Of a stretch of 64,000 nt of DNA, positions 41,968 to 50,438 are shown piece after piece (the first letter of the stretch is position 1; each line of letters opens with the position of its first letter). The notes under the pieces were generated by a model. It was not told where the DNA came from. It was given only the letters and a program-made list of their open reading frames with translations, and searched no databases. Origin of the DNA: JBBSEX01 sp038239345 (GTDB lineage Bacteria; Acidobacteriota; Terriglobia; Bryobacterales; Bryobacteraceae). Location: positions 186,001 to 250,000 of the forward strand of contig JBBSEX010000007.1 of the NCBI GenBank assembly GCA_038239345.1. The letters are read 5' to 3'. The position numbers and the translations under genes are program-made.

Positions 41968-42364
41968 GAGTTCTATTATTTTATCAGTGGCCTGCCCCTT
42001 CTTTATTCCTACCCATCGGCTGGATAGCTGGATATCCCAACCGAGACTTTCGCTCGGTGACGCGTATGACGGATTCTGTCAGGCGGCTGCTCTCAGCTGG
42101 CACCCCAGCGAGACCGCCGTCCGGGAATTCTGTAACGTCGGCTATGCCGCATCTACCTGCTCCCATTTCCCGTATGACGCCGCTGCCGACGCCGTTCGTT
42201 TCACCATCGTTACCGTTTCCGCTGGCGCGCCGAGCGTCCACTACGTTCTCGAGAAGAATCACTGGCCTGTTCGCCACGGCGTAATCGGTGCCGATTCGCC
42301 TGAGCTCCTGCAAAAGCAAGCGCAAGCGGCAACCGATAGTTATCTGCGTAAGGTCTCCAAGTGA
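41966..42364 (+). CDS. Hypothetical protein divergent to the TPR gene
   Basis: A reading frame of 132 residues if started at ATG 41966; GTG at 41987 is an alternative. The N-terminus is weakly hydrophobic (IILSVACPFFIP), then come SWISQPRLSLGDAYDGFCQAAALSWHPSETAVREFCNVGYAASTCSHF and a C-terminal half ending QAQAATDSYLRKVSK. Four Cys residues (FCQAA, FCNVG, STCSHF and an early one) could bind metal or form disulfides. No family is recognised. Its stop overlaps the start of the thioesterase gene, so they are probably cotranscribed. Confidence 0.65.
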   Translation: MSSIILSVACPFFIPTHRLDSWISQPRLSLGDAYDGFCQAAALSWHPSETAVREFCNVGYAASTCSHFPYDAAADAVRFTIVTVSAGAPSVHYVLEKNHWPVRHGVIGADSPELLQKQAQAATDSYLRKVSK

Positions 42365-42867
42365 GCGCGGCTCCAGGCCGGCCTGTTCGGGACTCCATCT
42401 CGGAATACTCGGAAGTTGCCATGCCCAACGATGCCAATCCGCTGGGTCATCTATTCGGGGGCAAGGTAATGAATCTTGTCGATCTGGCCGGGTCTATCGC
42501 CGCCGCCCGCCACGCCCGCCGCCCGGTGGTGACGGCATCGGTCGACAACATGAGCTTCCTTCATCCGGTGCGCATCGGCCAACTGGTGGTGCTCCGCTCC
42601 GCGGTTAACCGCGTCTTTCGCACGTCGATGGAAGTGGGTGTAAAAGTCTTCGTCGAGAACCTCATGACCGGCGAAATTAATCACACTTCGTCGGCCTATC
42701 TCACCTTCGTCGCGCTCGGGCCGAACGGCGAAAAGATCGTCATTCCTCCCGTAATTCCAGAAACCGAAGCCGAGCGCCGGCGCTATGACGAAGCCCTGCA
42801 ACGCCGCGAATATCGTCTGGAAATGCGCCGCAAATCCGCCGAGTGGGGAAGCGCGAAGACTCAGTAA
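42361..42867 (+). CDS. Acyl-CoA thioesterase, hotdog fold (YciA/BACH type)
   Basis: A 168-residue single hotdog-domain thioesterase. NPLGHLFGGKVMNLVDLAGSIAAARHA contains the active-site segment with the Gly-Gly helix start, and VDNMSFLHPVRIGQLVVLRS matches the second conserved block of the acyl-CoA hydrolase family. Start GTG at 42361 overlaps the stop of the upstream gene. It hydrolyses medium- or long-chain acyl-CoAs; chain preference cannot be read. Confidence 0.9.
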   Translation: MSAAPGRPVRDSISEYSEVAMPNDANPLGHLFGGKVMNLVDLAGSIAAARHARRPVVTASVDNMSFLHPVRIGQLVVLRSAVNRVFRTSMEVGVKVFVENLMTGEINHTSSAYLTFVALGPNGEKIVIPPVIPETEAERRRYDEALQRREYRLEMRRKSAEWGSAKTQ

Positions 42868-42890
42868 GCGCCGTATGTTCTAATCTTGAA

Positions 42891-45113
42891 ATGCGCTTTA
42901 CCCCTGCACTCCTGGGACTTGTGTCTCTCGCCTTCGCCGCCACCGAAGGCGTCAAACAACCGGTTACCCAAGCCGACATGCTCCGGATTCGCCGCGTCAC
43001 GCAGGTCGCTGTCGCGCCAGACGGGGCCTTTGCCATTTATGGCGTGCAGTCGATGTTCAGCGAACCGGCTCCGGCTAACAAAGAGGAGATCAATTACGGG
43101 TACCGCACACACCTCTGGTTTATCGATCTGAATGATTCCAGTGCCAAGCCCGTCCAACTAACGTTTGGCGATCGCAATGACAGCGCCTTCGCGCTCAGCC
43201 CTGACGGCAGGACCCTGGCCTTCGTCCGCGATGACATCACCAACAAGGAAAAACCAAAGCCGCAAGTTTGGATGATGCCGGTTCGTGGTCCCGGCGAGTC
43301 GCAGCTTGTCACCAAGCTGGAAGAAGGCGCGGCAAATCCTGTATGGCGGCCCGACGGTAAGGCCATCCTTGTGATCAGTTCTGTCCCTCTCTCCAAGATT
43401 TCCGGGAAGCCCCATTTCGATCTGGAACGGCCGAAACGCGACTGGCTGGATTACGATCGTCCCGACCCCGCGAAATCCGACGACAAGAAACCAGAGAAGA
43501 TCGACGCCCGTCCCGATGGCGACCGGCGAGCCATCCGTAATTGGCTCGAGAAGAACGCCGCCAAGGACAATCCCACCGACATCAATCGGATGAATTTCGA
43601 AGGCGAGATGGGCCTTGAGCCGGAGATGCGGATCCCGGAGCTCTTCGTCGTGGACCTGGCTAATTCGAACAAAGCCACCCAGATCACGAAGGATTTCTAC
43701 AATCACGGCGATCCTCAATATTCGCCCGACGGGAAACAGATCGTCTATGTCAGCTCGCCCCCCGGCCCCGCGCATCCCGATCGACTGGAACGCCACAGCG
43801 CAATCTGGATCGTCAATGCCGACGGCTCCTCGCCCCGTGTTTTACTTCACAAGGACGCCTATAGTTTCTTTTCTCCCCGTTACTCTGCCGATGGGAAAAC
43901 TCTGATTGTAGCGGGCGTTGAATCCGACGAGCCGGGTTATAAGCAAAGCAAAGTCGCTCGGCTCGACACCGCCACGGGCGACATTAAATGGCTAGCGCCG
44001 AATTGGGATTCCTCGGTGGGATCGCTGCATATTGCTTCCGATTCCAGCATTCTATTCGTCGCTAACTGGCAGGGCGGAGCGCCCCTGGTTCGCATCGATG
44101 GCAATGGAACCGATTTCAAGCCGTTGAATGATGCCGCCACGGGCGTCAGCGCCTACGATGAAGCAGCCGGCAGGATTGTTCTGGCTCTGATCAGCGCTGC
44201 GAATCCGAATGAACTCTATCTTCGCGATAAGAACGGTTCCCTACGTCAACTGACGGACCTGAATCAAACCTGGTTCGGCAACAAAATACTGTCGCTGCCA
44301 ACCGAACATTGGATCACCCGTCCCGATGGAACCCGCGTTCAATATTGGGTGATGAATCCCACCAATGCCCAGCCCGGCAAGAAATATCCCTTCGTGCTCG
44401 ACATGCATGGCGGGCCCGCCGCTATGTGGGGACCCGGCGAATTTTCCATGTGGCATGAGTTCCAGATTTTCTGTTCCTGGGGATACGGCGTCGTTTATGC
44501 GAACCCTCGCGGGTCGAGTGGTTATGGCTATTCCTTCCAGCGGGCGAATTACAAGAATTGGGGTGACGCGCCCTCAGCCGACGTGCTCGGCGCCCTTGAC
44601 GACGCGCTCAAGAGTAATCCGCTGATCGACAATGACCGCTTGTTTATAACCGGCGGATCGTATGCCGGTTACCTCACCGCTTGGATCGTCGGACACGATA
44701 ATCGCTTCAAAGCCGCGGCCGCATTGCGCGGTGTTTATGATCTGGCCACCTTCTACGGCGAAGGAAATGCATACCGGCTGGTGGAAAATGAATTTGGTGG
44801 ATTTCCCTGGGAAGCCACATCGAAAAAACTCCTGGAACACGAATCTCCGTTTACTTATGTGGACAAAATCCAGACTCCGCTACTGATCATCCACGGCAGT
44901 AACGATCTTCGTACAGGGTATGTGCAAAGCCAGATGATGTTTCGAGCTCTGAAGCAGTTGAACAGGCCGGTGGAGTACATTCGCTACCCGAATATCGGCC
45001 ATGAGCTCACACGCTCAGGCCCGCCGCTCCAGCGCATGGATCATATGCTGCGGATCATCGAATTCTTCGAACGTTACTCGAATAATGATCGGGAAGCACC
45101 CCAGGATAAGTAA
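42891..45113 (+). CDS. Secreted S9-family prolyl oligopeptidase-like peptidase
   Basis: A 740-residue peptidase with signal peptide (MRFTPALLGLVSLAFAA). A beta-propeller of WD40-like/PD40 repeats (FALSPDGRTLAFV, YSPDGKQIVYVS, YSADGKTLIVAG) covers roughly residues 40-470. The alpha/beta-hydrolase domain follows with catalytic Ser in ITGGSYAGYLT, Asp in IHGSNDLRTG and His in NIGHELTR, the S9C/dipeptidyl-peptidase or acylaminoacyl-peptidase arrangement. The first ATG after the thioesterase stop is chosen, since a longer reading would run into the preceding gene without a signal peptide. Confidence 0.93.
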   Translation: MRFTPALLGLVSLAFAATEGVKQPVTQADMLRIRRVTQVAVAPDGAFAIYGVQSMFSEPAPANKEEINYGYRTHLWFIDLNDSSAKPVQLTFGDRNDSAFALSPDGRTLAFVRDDITNKEKPKPQVWMMPVRGPGESQLVTKLEEGAANPVWRPDGKAILVISSVPLSKISGKPHFDLERPKRDWLDYDRPDPAKSDDKKPEKIDARPDGDRRAIRNWLEKNAAKDNPTDINRMNFEGEMGLEPEMRIPELFVVDLANSNKATQITKDFYNHGDPQYSPDGKQIVYVSSPPGPAHPDRLERHSAIWIVNADGSSPRVLLHKDAYSFFSPRYSADGKTLIVAGVESDEPGYKQSKVARLDTATGDIKWLAPNWDSSVGSLHIASDSSILFVANWQGGAPLVRIDGNGTDFKPLNDAATGVSAYDEAAGRIVLALISAANPNELYLRDKNGSLRQLTDLNQTWFGNKILSLPTEHWITRPDGTRVQYWVMNPTNAQPGKKYPFVLDMHGGPAAMWGPGEFSMWHEFQIFCSWGYGVVYANPRGSSGYGYSFQRANYKNWGDAPSADVLGALDDALKSNPLIDNDRLFITGGSYAGYLTAWIVGHDNRFKAAAALRGVYDLATFYGEGNAYRLVENEFGGFPWEATSKKLLEHESPFTYVDKIQTPLLIIHGSNDLRTGYVQSQMMFRALKQLNRPVEYIRYPNIGHELTRSGPPLQRMDHMLRIIEFFERYSNNDREAPQDK

Positions 45114-45147
45114 GCGTGAAAATGTATACGTCTAGAACTCGACTTGC

Positions 45148-45153
45148 TACACT
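45148..45153 (+). promoter_or_regulatory. Candidate extended -10 promoter for hfq
   Basis: TGCTACACT includes an extended TGn followed by TACACT, four of six consensus bases, in the 109-base gap after the peptidase gene. The expected transcription start is near 45160, leaving a 63-base leader that contains an ACCCCACGCCTCAGCGGGG hairpin just upstream of the ribosome-binding site. No -35 element is evident. Confidence 0.35.
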
Positions 45154-45222
45154 TGAGGTAACCGCCGTATGCCGGATGGTCAAATGATAACCCCACGCCT
45201 CAGCGGGGCAAAGGAAGCCTCG

Positions 45223-45534
45223 ATGGACAAGTCAGCGCAAAACATTCAGGAAGCGTTCCTTAATAACGCGCGCAAGGACAAGACTTTTCTCACTATCTAT
45301 TTGATGAGTGGTGTGAAGCTCTCCGGACGAATCCGGAGTTTCGATAAATACTCCGTTGTGCTTGAAACCAACAATCAGGAACAGCTCATCTTTAAGCACG
45401 CAATATCGACGGTCGTCGTGTCGAAACCCTTCCATTCCGGCGCCGGTTCGCATTCTGGCGCGCCCGTATCCGCGACGGCCGGCCCTGGACAGTCGGCGCC
45501 GGGAGTTCCCGTCACCGAACAGTCCGAGGAGTAG
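45223..45534 (+). CDS. hfq: RNA chaperone Hfq
   Basis: A 103-residue Sm-like RNA-binding protein, starting ATG at 45223 after AAGGAA. The Sm1 motif IYLMSGVKLSGRIRSFDKYSVVLE and the Sm2 motif QLIFKHAISTV match Hfq; the N-terminal SAQNIQEAFLNNARK holds the proximal-site Gln. Residues 70-103 are a Gly/Ser/Pro-rich, acidic-ended flexible tail. It is followed six bases later by hflX, an order also known from proteobacteria. It hints at small-RNA regulation. Confidence 0.95.
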   Translation: MDKSAQNIQEAFLNNARKDKTFLTIYLMSGVKLSGRIRSFDKYSVVLETNNQEQLIFKHAISTVVVSKPFHSGAGSHSGAPVSATAGPGQSAPGVPVTEQSEE

Positions 45535-45540
45535 TTCTTT

Positions 45541-46884
45541 TTGTCAGAATCCACCGCCCGTACTCCGGGACCCGAGCGTGCACTCCTTGTTGGAGTGGAC
45601 ATCTCATCCAAACCGTCGCGCGCCGATGGAACCGTAGTTTCACTCACAGATTCTCTCGAAGAACTTGCCGCGCTGGCCGATAGCGCGCAAGCTGTCGTGG
45701 TTGCGACCGCCATCCAGAAGCGCGACCGGCTGGATGCTGCTACCCAGGTTGGTTCCGGCAAACTGGAAGAAATTCGCGCCGAGGTCGCTTTACACGAAGC
45801 CGACGTCGTCATCTTCGACCGCGAACTCACTCCCTCCCAGCAGCGGAATCTGGAAAAGGCGCTCGACGTAAAGATCATCGATCGCACCCAACTGATCCTC
45901 GATATCTTCGCCAGCCGAGCGCGAACCCGGGAAGGCCAACTGCAGGTCGAGCTCGCGCAGTTGAGTTACTTACTGCCCCGCCTGGCCGGACGCGGCATTG
46001 GAATGTCAGGGCAGGGCGGTGGAATTGGAACCCGCGGCCCTGGTGAAACGCAGCTTGAAACCGATCGCCGAAAAATCGCCAGCCGCATAAAAATTATTAA
46101 ACGGAACCTGGAAGCGGTTCGCGCCGGACGTTCCATCCAACGCCATCAGCGGCAATCGGTTCCACTCGCCACGATTGCTTTGGTGGGTTATACCAACGCC
46201 GGCAAATCCACGTTGTTTAACAGGCTGACTGGCGCGTCGGTTTTATCCGACTCGAAAATGTTCGCCACTCTCGATCCCACCGTGCGCCACATCACTCTGC
46301 CCTCAAATCGCCGTGTCTTGTTGAGTGACACCGTCGGTTTCATTCGCAACCTGCCTACTACCCTGGTCAAGGCCTTTCGCGCCACCTTGGAAGAAGTGGT
46401 CCAGGCGGAGTTGCTGTTGCACGTCGTCGATGTATCTTCTCCTCAATCCTCGGAACAGACCGCCCGTGTCTCAGAAGTGCTCGCTGAAATCGGTGCCGAT
46501 GAAACACCGCAGATTCTGGTTCTGAACAAGATCGACGTCTTACCGGAAGGCTCCTTCGATGCCGACACCGCGGCGCAGCGAATCCTTTCCGAGAATGAAC
46601 GCGAAGTCGCAACCCGGGCAGCCGGCGTCTCAGCCCGAACAGGCCAGGGTTTCAATGAGCTTTTGGCGCTGATCGACCGCACATTGTCGCTCGATCCGGT
46701 CTCTAGCGCCGTTTTCCGTTTCCCGATCGGTGAGGGTGCTCCCCTCAATTTATTGCATGAGCGCGCCCGGGTGACGAAGACCAATTACACCGGCGACTAC
46801 TGCGAGGTGGAAGCGGAAACGCCCCAATCCATCCGCCGCCGTCTGGCTCCCTACCTGATTTCCGATCCGCTACTAACTTCGTAA
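45541..46884 (+). CDS. hflX: Ribosome-associated GTPase HflX
   Basis: A 447-residue GTPase that splits stalled ribosomes. The N-terminal domain has VGSGKLEEIRAEVALHEAD and FDRELTPSQQRNLEKAL, the glycine-rich linker is GIGTRGPGETQLETDRR and the G domain has G1 GYTNAGKSTLFN, G3 DTVGFIRNLP and G4 NKID. The start is TTG at 45541, with GAGGAG in the hfq end as ribosome-binding site. Translational coupling with hfq is likely. Confidence 0.95.
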   Translation: MSESTARTPGPERALLVGVDISSKPSRADGTVVSLTDSLEELAALADSAQAVVVATAIQKRDRLDAATQVGSGKLEEIRAEVALHEADVVIFDRELTPSQQRNLEKALDVKIIDRTQLILDIFASRARTREGQLQVELAQLSYLLPRLAGRGIGMSGQGGGIGTRGPGETQLETDRRKIASRIKIIKRNLEAVRAGRSIQRHQRQSVPLATIALVGYTNAGKSTLFNRLTGASVLSDSKMFATLDPTVRHITLPSNRRVLLSDTVGFIRNLPTTLVKAFRATLEEVVQAELLLHVVDVSSPQSSEQTARVSEVLAEIGADETPQILVLNKIDVLPEGSFDADTAAQRILSENEREVATRAAGVSARTGQGFNELLALIDRTLSLDPVSSAVFRFPIGEGAPLNLLHERARVTKTNYTGDYCEVEAETPQSIRRRLAPYLISDPLLTS

Positions 46885-46899
46885 ATGCGCCGGGTGTTC

Positions 46900-46905
46900 T
46901 AGAAT
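46900..46905 (+). promoter_or_regulatory. Candidate -10 element ahead of pgsA
   Basis: TAGAAT (five of six consensus bases) ends 11 bases before the ATG at 46917, so transcription could start about five bases upstream of the start codon. No -35 and no clear Shine-Dalgarno sequence are visible. Confidence 0.35.
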
Positions 46906-46916
46906 TTAATTGGCGA

Positions 46917-47567
46917 ATGAATATCCCGAATTCACTCACGCTTCTGCGGATTTTCTTCGTCCCGCTCCTCGTCGCCGCGCTTGTTCAACAGGACCTGCGC
47001 TTTGAATGGGACGGCGTCGTAATTATCGGCAAGGAATTCCTGGCTCTGGCAATTTTTCTGGCCGCCGGAGCAACAGATTTATTGGACGGTTATCTCGCCC
47101 GCCGCTGGGGCCAGATCACCACAGTCGGAACACTTCTTGACCCCATCGCCGATAAGCTACTGGTCTCCGCCGCGCTAATCTCCCTGGTGCAGATTCACCA
47201 GGTGCCGGCGTGGATGGTAATTCTCATCATCGGACGCGAGTTTGCCGTTACCGGCCTGCGTAGCATCGCCGCCGCCGAGGGCTATACAATTCAAGCCAGC
47301 GACCTAGGCAAGACGAAGATGGTTACCCAGGTAATCGCTATCTCGCTTCAGATGATCAGTATTCGCTGGGCGGCATGGAGCTGGATTGCGAATCTCGCCA
47401 TGTGGGCTGTCGTAATCTTCGGAATCGCTTCCGCCATCGATTACTTCCGTAAGTTCTGGCGCAAGGTAGATGATGGCACCAAGCGCAGCCGCCGGGCGAA
47501 ATTTCTAATGGTGCAGCGCAAGAAAAAACGCGCCGCGATTTCAACCGGGCTCTCCGCGCGCGACTAA
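46917..47567 (+). CDS. pgsA: CDP-diacylglycerol-glycerol-3-phosphate phosphatidyltransferase
   Basis: A 216-residue CDP-alcohol phosphatidyltransferase with about five transmembrane helices. The catalytic motif DGxxAR-G-D-D is seen in DLLDGYLARRWGQ then GTLLDPIADK. NIPNSLTLLRIFFVPLLV at the N-terminus and LGKTKMVTQVIAI match PgsA, which makes phosphatidylglycerol phosphate. The C-terminal 35 residues are highly basic. Its stop lies against the convergent SDR stop. Confidence 0.92.
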   Translation: MNIPNSLTLLRIFFVPLLVAALVQQDLRFEWDGVVIIGKEFLALAIFLAAGATDLLDGYLARRWGQITTVGTLLDPIADKLLVSAALISLVQIHQVPAWMVILIIGREFAVTGLRSIAAAEGYTIQASDLGKTKMVTQVIAISLQMISIRWAAWSWIANLAMWAVVIFGIASAIDYFRKFWRKVDDGTKRSRRAKFLMVQRKKKRAAISTGLSARD

Positions 47568-48328
47568 ACCATGAACATGCCGCCATTGATTTCAATGGTC
47601 TGTCCGTGGATATAGCGAGAACCCTCGCTACACAGAAATACGATCGTATCGGCGATCTCTTCATTCGTCCCGAGTGTCCCTGCTGGAGCGGATGCCCTCA
47701 TCGAATCCAACATTTGCTGCGTTGAAAATACTTCGTGAAAGTGGTTGTCGACAGTCCCCGGGCTGACTGCATTCACTCGCACGCCCTTCGCCGCAAACTC
47801 CTTGGCTAGGCCCTTCGTGATTGTTGAAACAGCGGCCTTGGCCGCGGAGTAGATCGTTGCTCCGATACCGCCGCCGTTTCGGGCCGCAATGGAGCTGAGG
47901 TTCACAACAATGCCCCAGCCCCGCTCCGCCATGCGCGGTACGAGTGCCTGGGAAATGAAGTAAACGCTTTTCACATTCAGGTTCATTACTTCGTCGAACA
48001 GCTCTGGCGTAAATTCCGCAAGCTTGGCGCGCTTCACCAGCGACCCGGCGTTATTGATCAGGATATCTACTTTGGGGGCGATCTTTTCCAAATTCTCAAT
48101 GAACTGCCGGATGCCTGTATCGGTGGACAAATCGCCGCCGATAATCTCGGCCTCCACGTGCAGGTCGCGCACCGCCGCGGCTGTCTCTTCGGCCCCCTGC
48201 TTGTAACCGCCATAGTGAATCACCACGCGCGAAACGCCAGCCCGCGCTAATGCCACGGCGGTGGCGGCGCCAATTCCCCGCGATGCGCCAGTAATCAGCG
48301 CCGTCTTACCCTGTAACTCTGTCGACAT
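47564..48328 (-). CDS. Short-chain dehydrogenase/reductase (FabG-like)
   Basis: A 254-residue classical SDR. TGASRGIGAATA at the cofactor site, NNAGS near residue 92, VVNLSSIAARNG with the catalytic Ser, YSAAKAAVSTITK with the YxxxK motif, and a C-terminal RYIHGQTIEINGG. The catalytic tetrad is complete. The strand VVIHYGGYKQGAE suggests NADP(H). Similar to 3-oxoacyl-ACP reductase and to many substrate-unknown SDRs; it stands alone on the minus strand, so its substrate is not indicated. Confidence 0.87.
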   Translation of the reverse strand: MSTELQGKTALITGASRGIGAATAVALARAGVSRVVIHYGGYKQGAEETAAAVRDLHVEAEIIGGDLSTDTGIRQFIENLEKIAPKVDILINNAGSLVKRAKLAEFTPELFDEVMNLNVKSVYFISQALVPRMAERGWGIVVNLSSIAARNGGGIGATIYSAAKAAVSTITKGLAKEFAAKGVRVNAVSPGTVDNHFHEVFSTQQMLDSMRASAPAGTLGTNEEIADTIVFLCSEGSRYIHGQTIEINGGMFMV

Positions 48329-48366
48329 CCAGCCTCCTCATTTTCCAGCTACAATCAAAACTCGCC

Positions 48367-49461
48367 ATGAAACAGCTTAGCGTTGTCGCCCTACTCTCGT
48401 TCTGCCTCTTCTCATCCGTGTGCTCTGCCGATCCCAAGTCTGAAACCGGCGACATTAATGGCGCCAAGTTTCGTATCGACATTCCTGAAAAATGGAACGG
48501 CGGACTTGTAATTTACTGTCACGGCTACAGCGCCAAGCCCGTAACGTTTGAGGGCGCAAAACAGAATCCGGTGCTGCAGGTTTTCCTCGATCAGGATTAT
48601 GCCGTGGCGCAATCCGGATACGCCGCCGGCGGTTGGGCAATCCAGGAAGCGGCTGTTGATACCGAAAGCCTCCGCCGCTATTTCAGCGGCAAGTACGGTC
48701 TACCCAAAGAGACTTATATCACGGGGCATTCGATGGGTGGATTTCTGGCCATGATGCTGATGGAAACGTACCCCACCGTTTATGACGCAGGCATGCCGAT
48801 GTGTGGACCACTGGCCCCGACGCTATCCTTTATGGCTCGCGGAGCCTTCGACGGCCGCGTGCTCTTCGACTATTATTTTCCTGGCATGCTCCCCAATCCA
48901 GCGAAGACTCCAGCGAATTTTGTGAACGATCGTGAAGTGCAGGTGAAAATTTTACAGGCGCTTGACGCCGCCCCGGAGAAAGCCACGATCCTACGGCGCG
49001 CCAATAACCTGAAGAATAACCGCGATCTGGCCAGCACTCTGGCGTTCATCACTTATCTATTGAAGGAACTGCAGGAGCGCGCTGGCGGCAATCCGTTCGA
49101 CAATCGCAACGTGATCTATAACGGGACGCTCGATGACAACGAGCTGAATGCTTCTATCGCCCGTTACGATGCCGAACCGAGGGCCGTGGCCTACATGCGC
49201 CAATACTATACGCCCACCGGCCATATTCTTCACCCGATGCTGGCGATCCATACAACGTATGACCCGCTAGTACCGGTCAGCATCCCCAACAGCTATCAAG
49301 CCACCATCGACGAGGCCGGCAACTCGAATCTTTTCGTGCAGCAGTACGTGAAGCACGATGGACATTGTGCCATCGATCCCACGGAAACAGCTCGCGGCTT
49401 TGCGCAACTACGGGAATGGAAAACGAACGGCACTCGTCCAAAATCCGGCGAAAACAAGTAG
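48367..49461 (+). CDS. Secreted alpha/beta hydrolase
   Basis: A 364-residue protein with signal peptide (LSVVALLSFCLFSSVCSA). The hydrolase fold shows VIYCHGYSAKP (oxyanion strand), the nucleophile Ser in ITGHSMGGFLA, the acid in HTTYDPLVP and His in VKHDGHCAID. A helical insert lies between residues 140 and 250. It resembles secreted feruloyl-esterase or prolyl-peptidase-like hydrolases, but no substrate can be assigned. A TACAAT at 48350-48355 is a possible -10, placing the start of transcription about five bases before the ATG. Confidence 0.8.
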   Translation: MKQLSVVALLSFCLFSSVCSADPKSETGDINGAKFRIDIPEKWNGGLVIYCHGYSAKPVTFEGAKQNPVLQVFLDQDYAVAQSGYAAGGWAIQEAAVDTESLRRYFSGKYGLPKETYITGHSMGGFLAMMLMETYPTVYDAGMPMCGPLAPTLSFMARGAFDGRVLFDYYFPGMLPNPAKTPANFVNDREVQVKILQALDAAPEKATILRRANNLKNNRDLASTLAFITYLLKELQERAGGNPFDNRNVIYNGTLDDNELNASIARYDAEPRAVAYMRQYYTPTGHILHPMLAIHTTYDPLVPVSIPNSYQATIDEAGNSNLFVQQYVKHDGHCAIDPTETARGFAQLREWKTNGTRPKSGENK

Positions 49462-49513
49462 CTAGAGCCACGGGAAAGGCGTAATCTTCATCGCGCTCCT
49501 ATCGGTTTCTTGC

Positions 49514-49519
49514 TAAACT
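49514..49519 (+). promoter_or_regulatory. Extended -10 promoter for a possible leaderless MerR-TPR mRNA
   Basis: TGCTAAACT is an extended -10 element (TGn plus TAAACT). Counting seven bases from its last base puts the transcription start exactly on the G of the GTG start codon at 49526. There is no ribosome-binding site, as expected for a leaderless transcript. Confidence 0.45.
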
Positions 49520-49525
49520 TGGCCC

Positions 49526-50431
49526 GTGTTAGCCACCGCGAATAATCAAATCTACTCGCGGGATGAAGTTTGCCGCGTCCTTTCTATATCTCAACGGCAG
49601 TTACGGGGTTGGGAGAAGCAAAAGCTAATCCACCCCGCGGAGACATTCGGATTTTCCGATCTTCTGGCGCTCCGCACCATCGTCAAATTACGCCAAGCCA
49701 AAATTCCGGCGATGCAGATTCACAAAGCTGTTACTGCCTTGCGCAACACGATGCGTCATGTCGTGAATCCACTTACGGAACTGAAGATCTTCGCCGTTGG
49801 GAAAAAGATTCGCGTCGAGGCCGACGGGCGGATGATGGAGCCGGTTTCAGGACAACTGTTGCTTGACTTCAAGGAAGCCGAGTTGAAGCGGCTACTGCAG
49901 TTCCCCACGCTTGCGCAGCCACCCCAAAATTCCCATCAACGTACGGCGGAGCGGTGGTTTGAGAAGGGGCTGGAACTCGAGCAGACCGGGGCCCCAGTGG
50001 AGGAAATCGTCAGCGCTTATGAACAGGCGGTTTCGCTGGATCCGCAATCGGCGGGTGCGCTCGTAAATTTGGGAACCATCTATTTCAATACACGATCGTT
50101 TGCCGAAGCGGAACGCTGCTATAAGAAGGCGATCGCCGCCGATCCGAACTATGCGCTGGCGCACTTCAATCTGGGCAACCTTCACGACGAGCGCGGCGAT
50201 AGGACGAAAGCGCTGTTGCATTACTCATCGGCGGTGCGCCTGAATCCCGGCTATGCCGACGCGCACTATAACATCGCACTTCTATTCCAATCCAACGGAG
50301 AGGTGATGAAAGCAATGCGTCATTGGAAGACTTATCTGAAGCTAGATCCGGGAAGTTCGTGGGCCGTCATTGCCCGCCGCGAGTTGGATAAACTGCGGGA
50401 CGCCACACTGGTCCGCGGCACACGCCTGTAG
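49526..50431 (+). CDS. MerR-type DNA-binding domain fused to TPR repeats
   Basis: A 301-residue protein. Residues 8-70 form a MerR winged helix-turn-helix (IYSRDEVCRVLSISQRQLRGWEKQKLI and FGFSDLLALRTIVKLRQAKI). A linker of about 60 residues follows. Residues 137-290 form four TPR units (AGALVNLGTIYFNTRSFAEAERCYKKAI, ALAHFNLGNLHDERGDRTKALLHY, ADAHYNIALLFQSNGEVMKAMRHW). There is no metal-binding or drug-binding effector domain. The protein is probably a transcription factor whose activity depends on protein partners. The GTG start is fixed by the frame and by the -10 element immediately upstream. Confidence 0.85.
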   Translation: MLATANNQIYSRDEVCRVLSISQRQLRGWEKQKLIHPAETFGFSDLLALRTIVKLRQAKIPAMQIHKAVTALRNTMRHVVNPLTELKIFAVGKKIRVEADGRMMEPVSGQLLLDFKEAELKRLLQFPTLAQPPQNSHQRTAERWFEKGLELEQTGAPVEEIVSAYEQAVSLDPQSAGALVNLGTIYFNTRSFAEAERCYKKAIAADPNYALAHFNLGNLHDERGDRTKALLHYSSAVRLNPGYADAHYNIALLFQSNGEVMKAMRHWKTYLKLDPGSSWAVIARRELDKLRDATLVRGTRL

Positions 50432-50438
50432 CCCGCTA

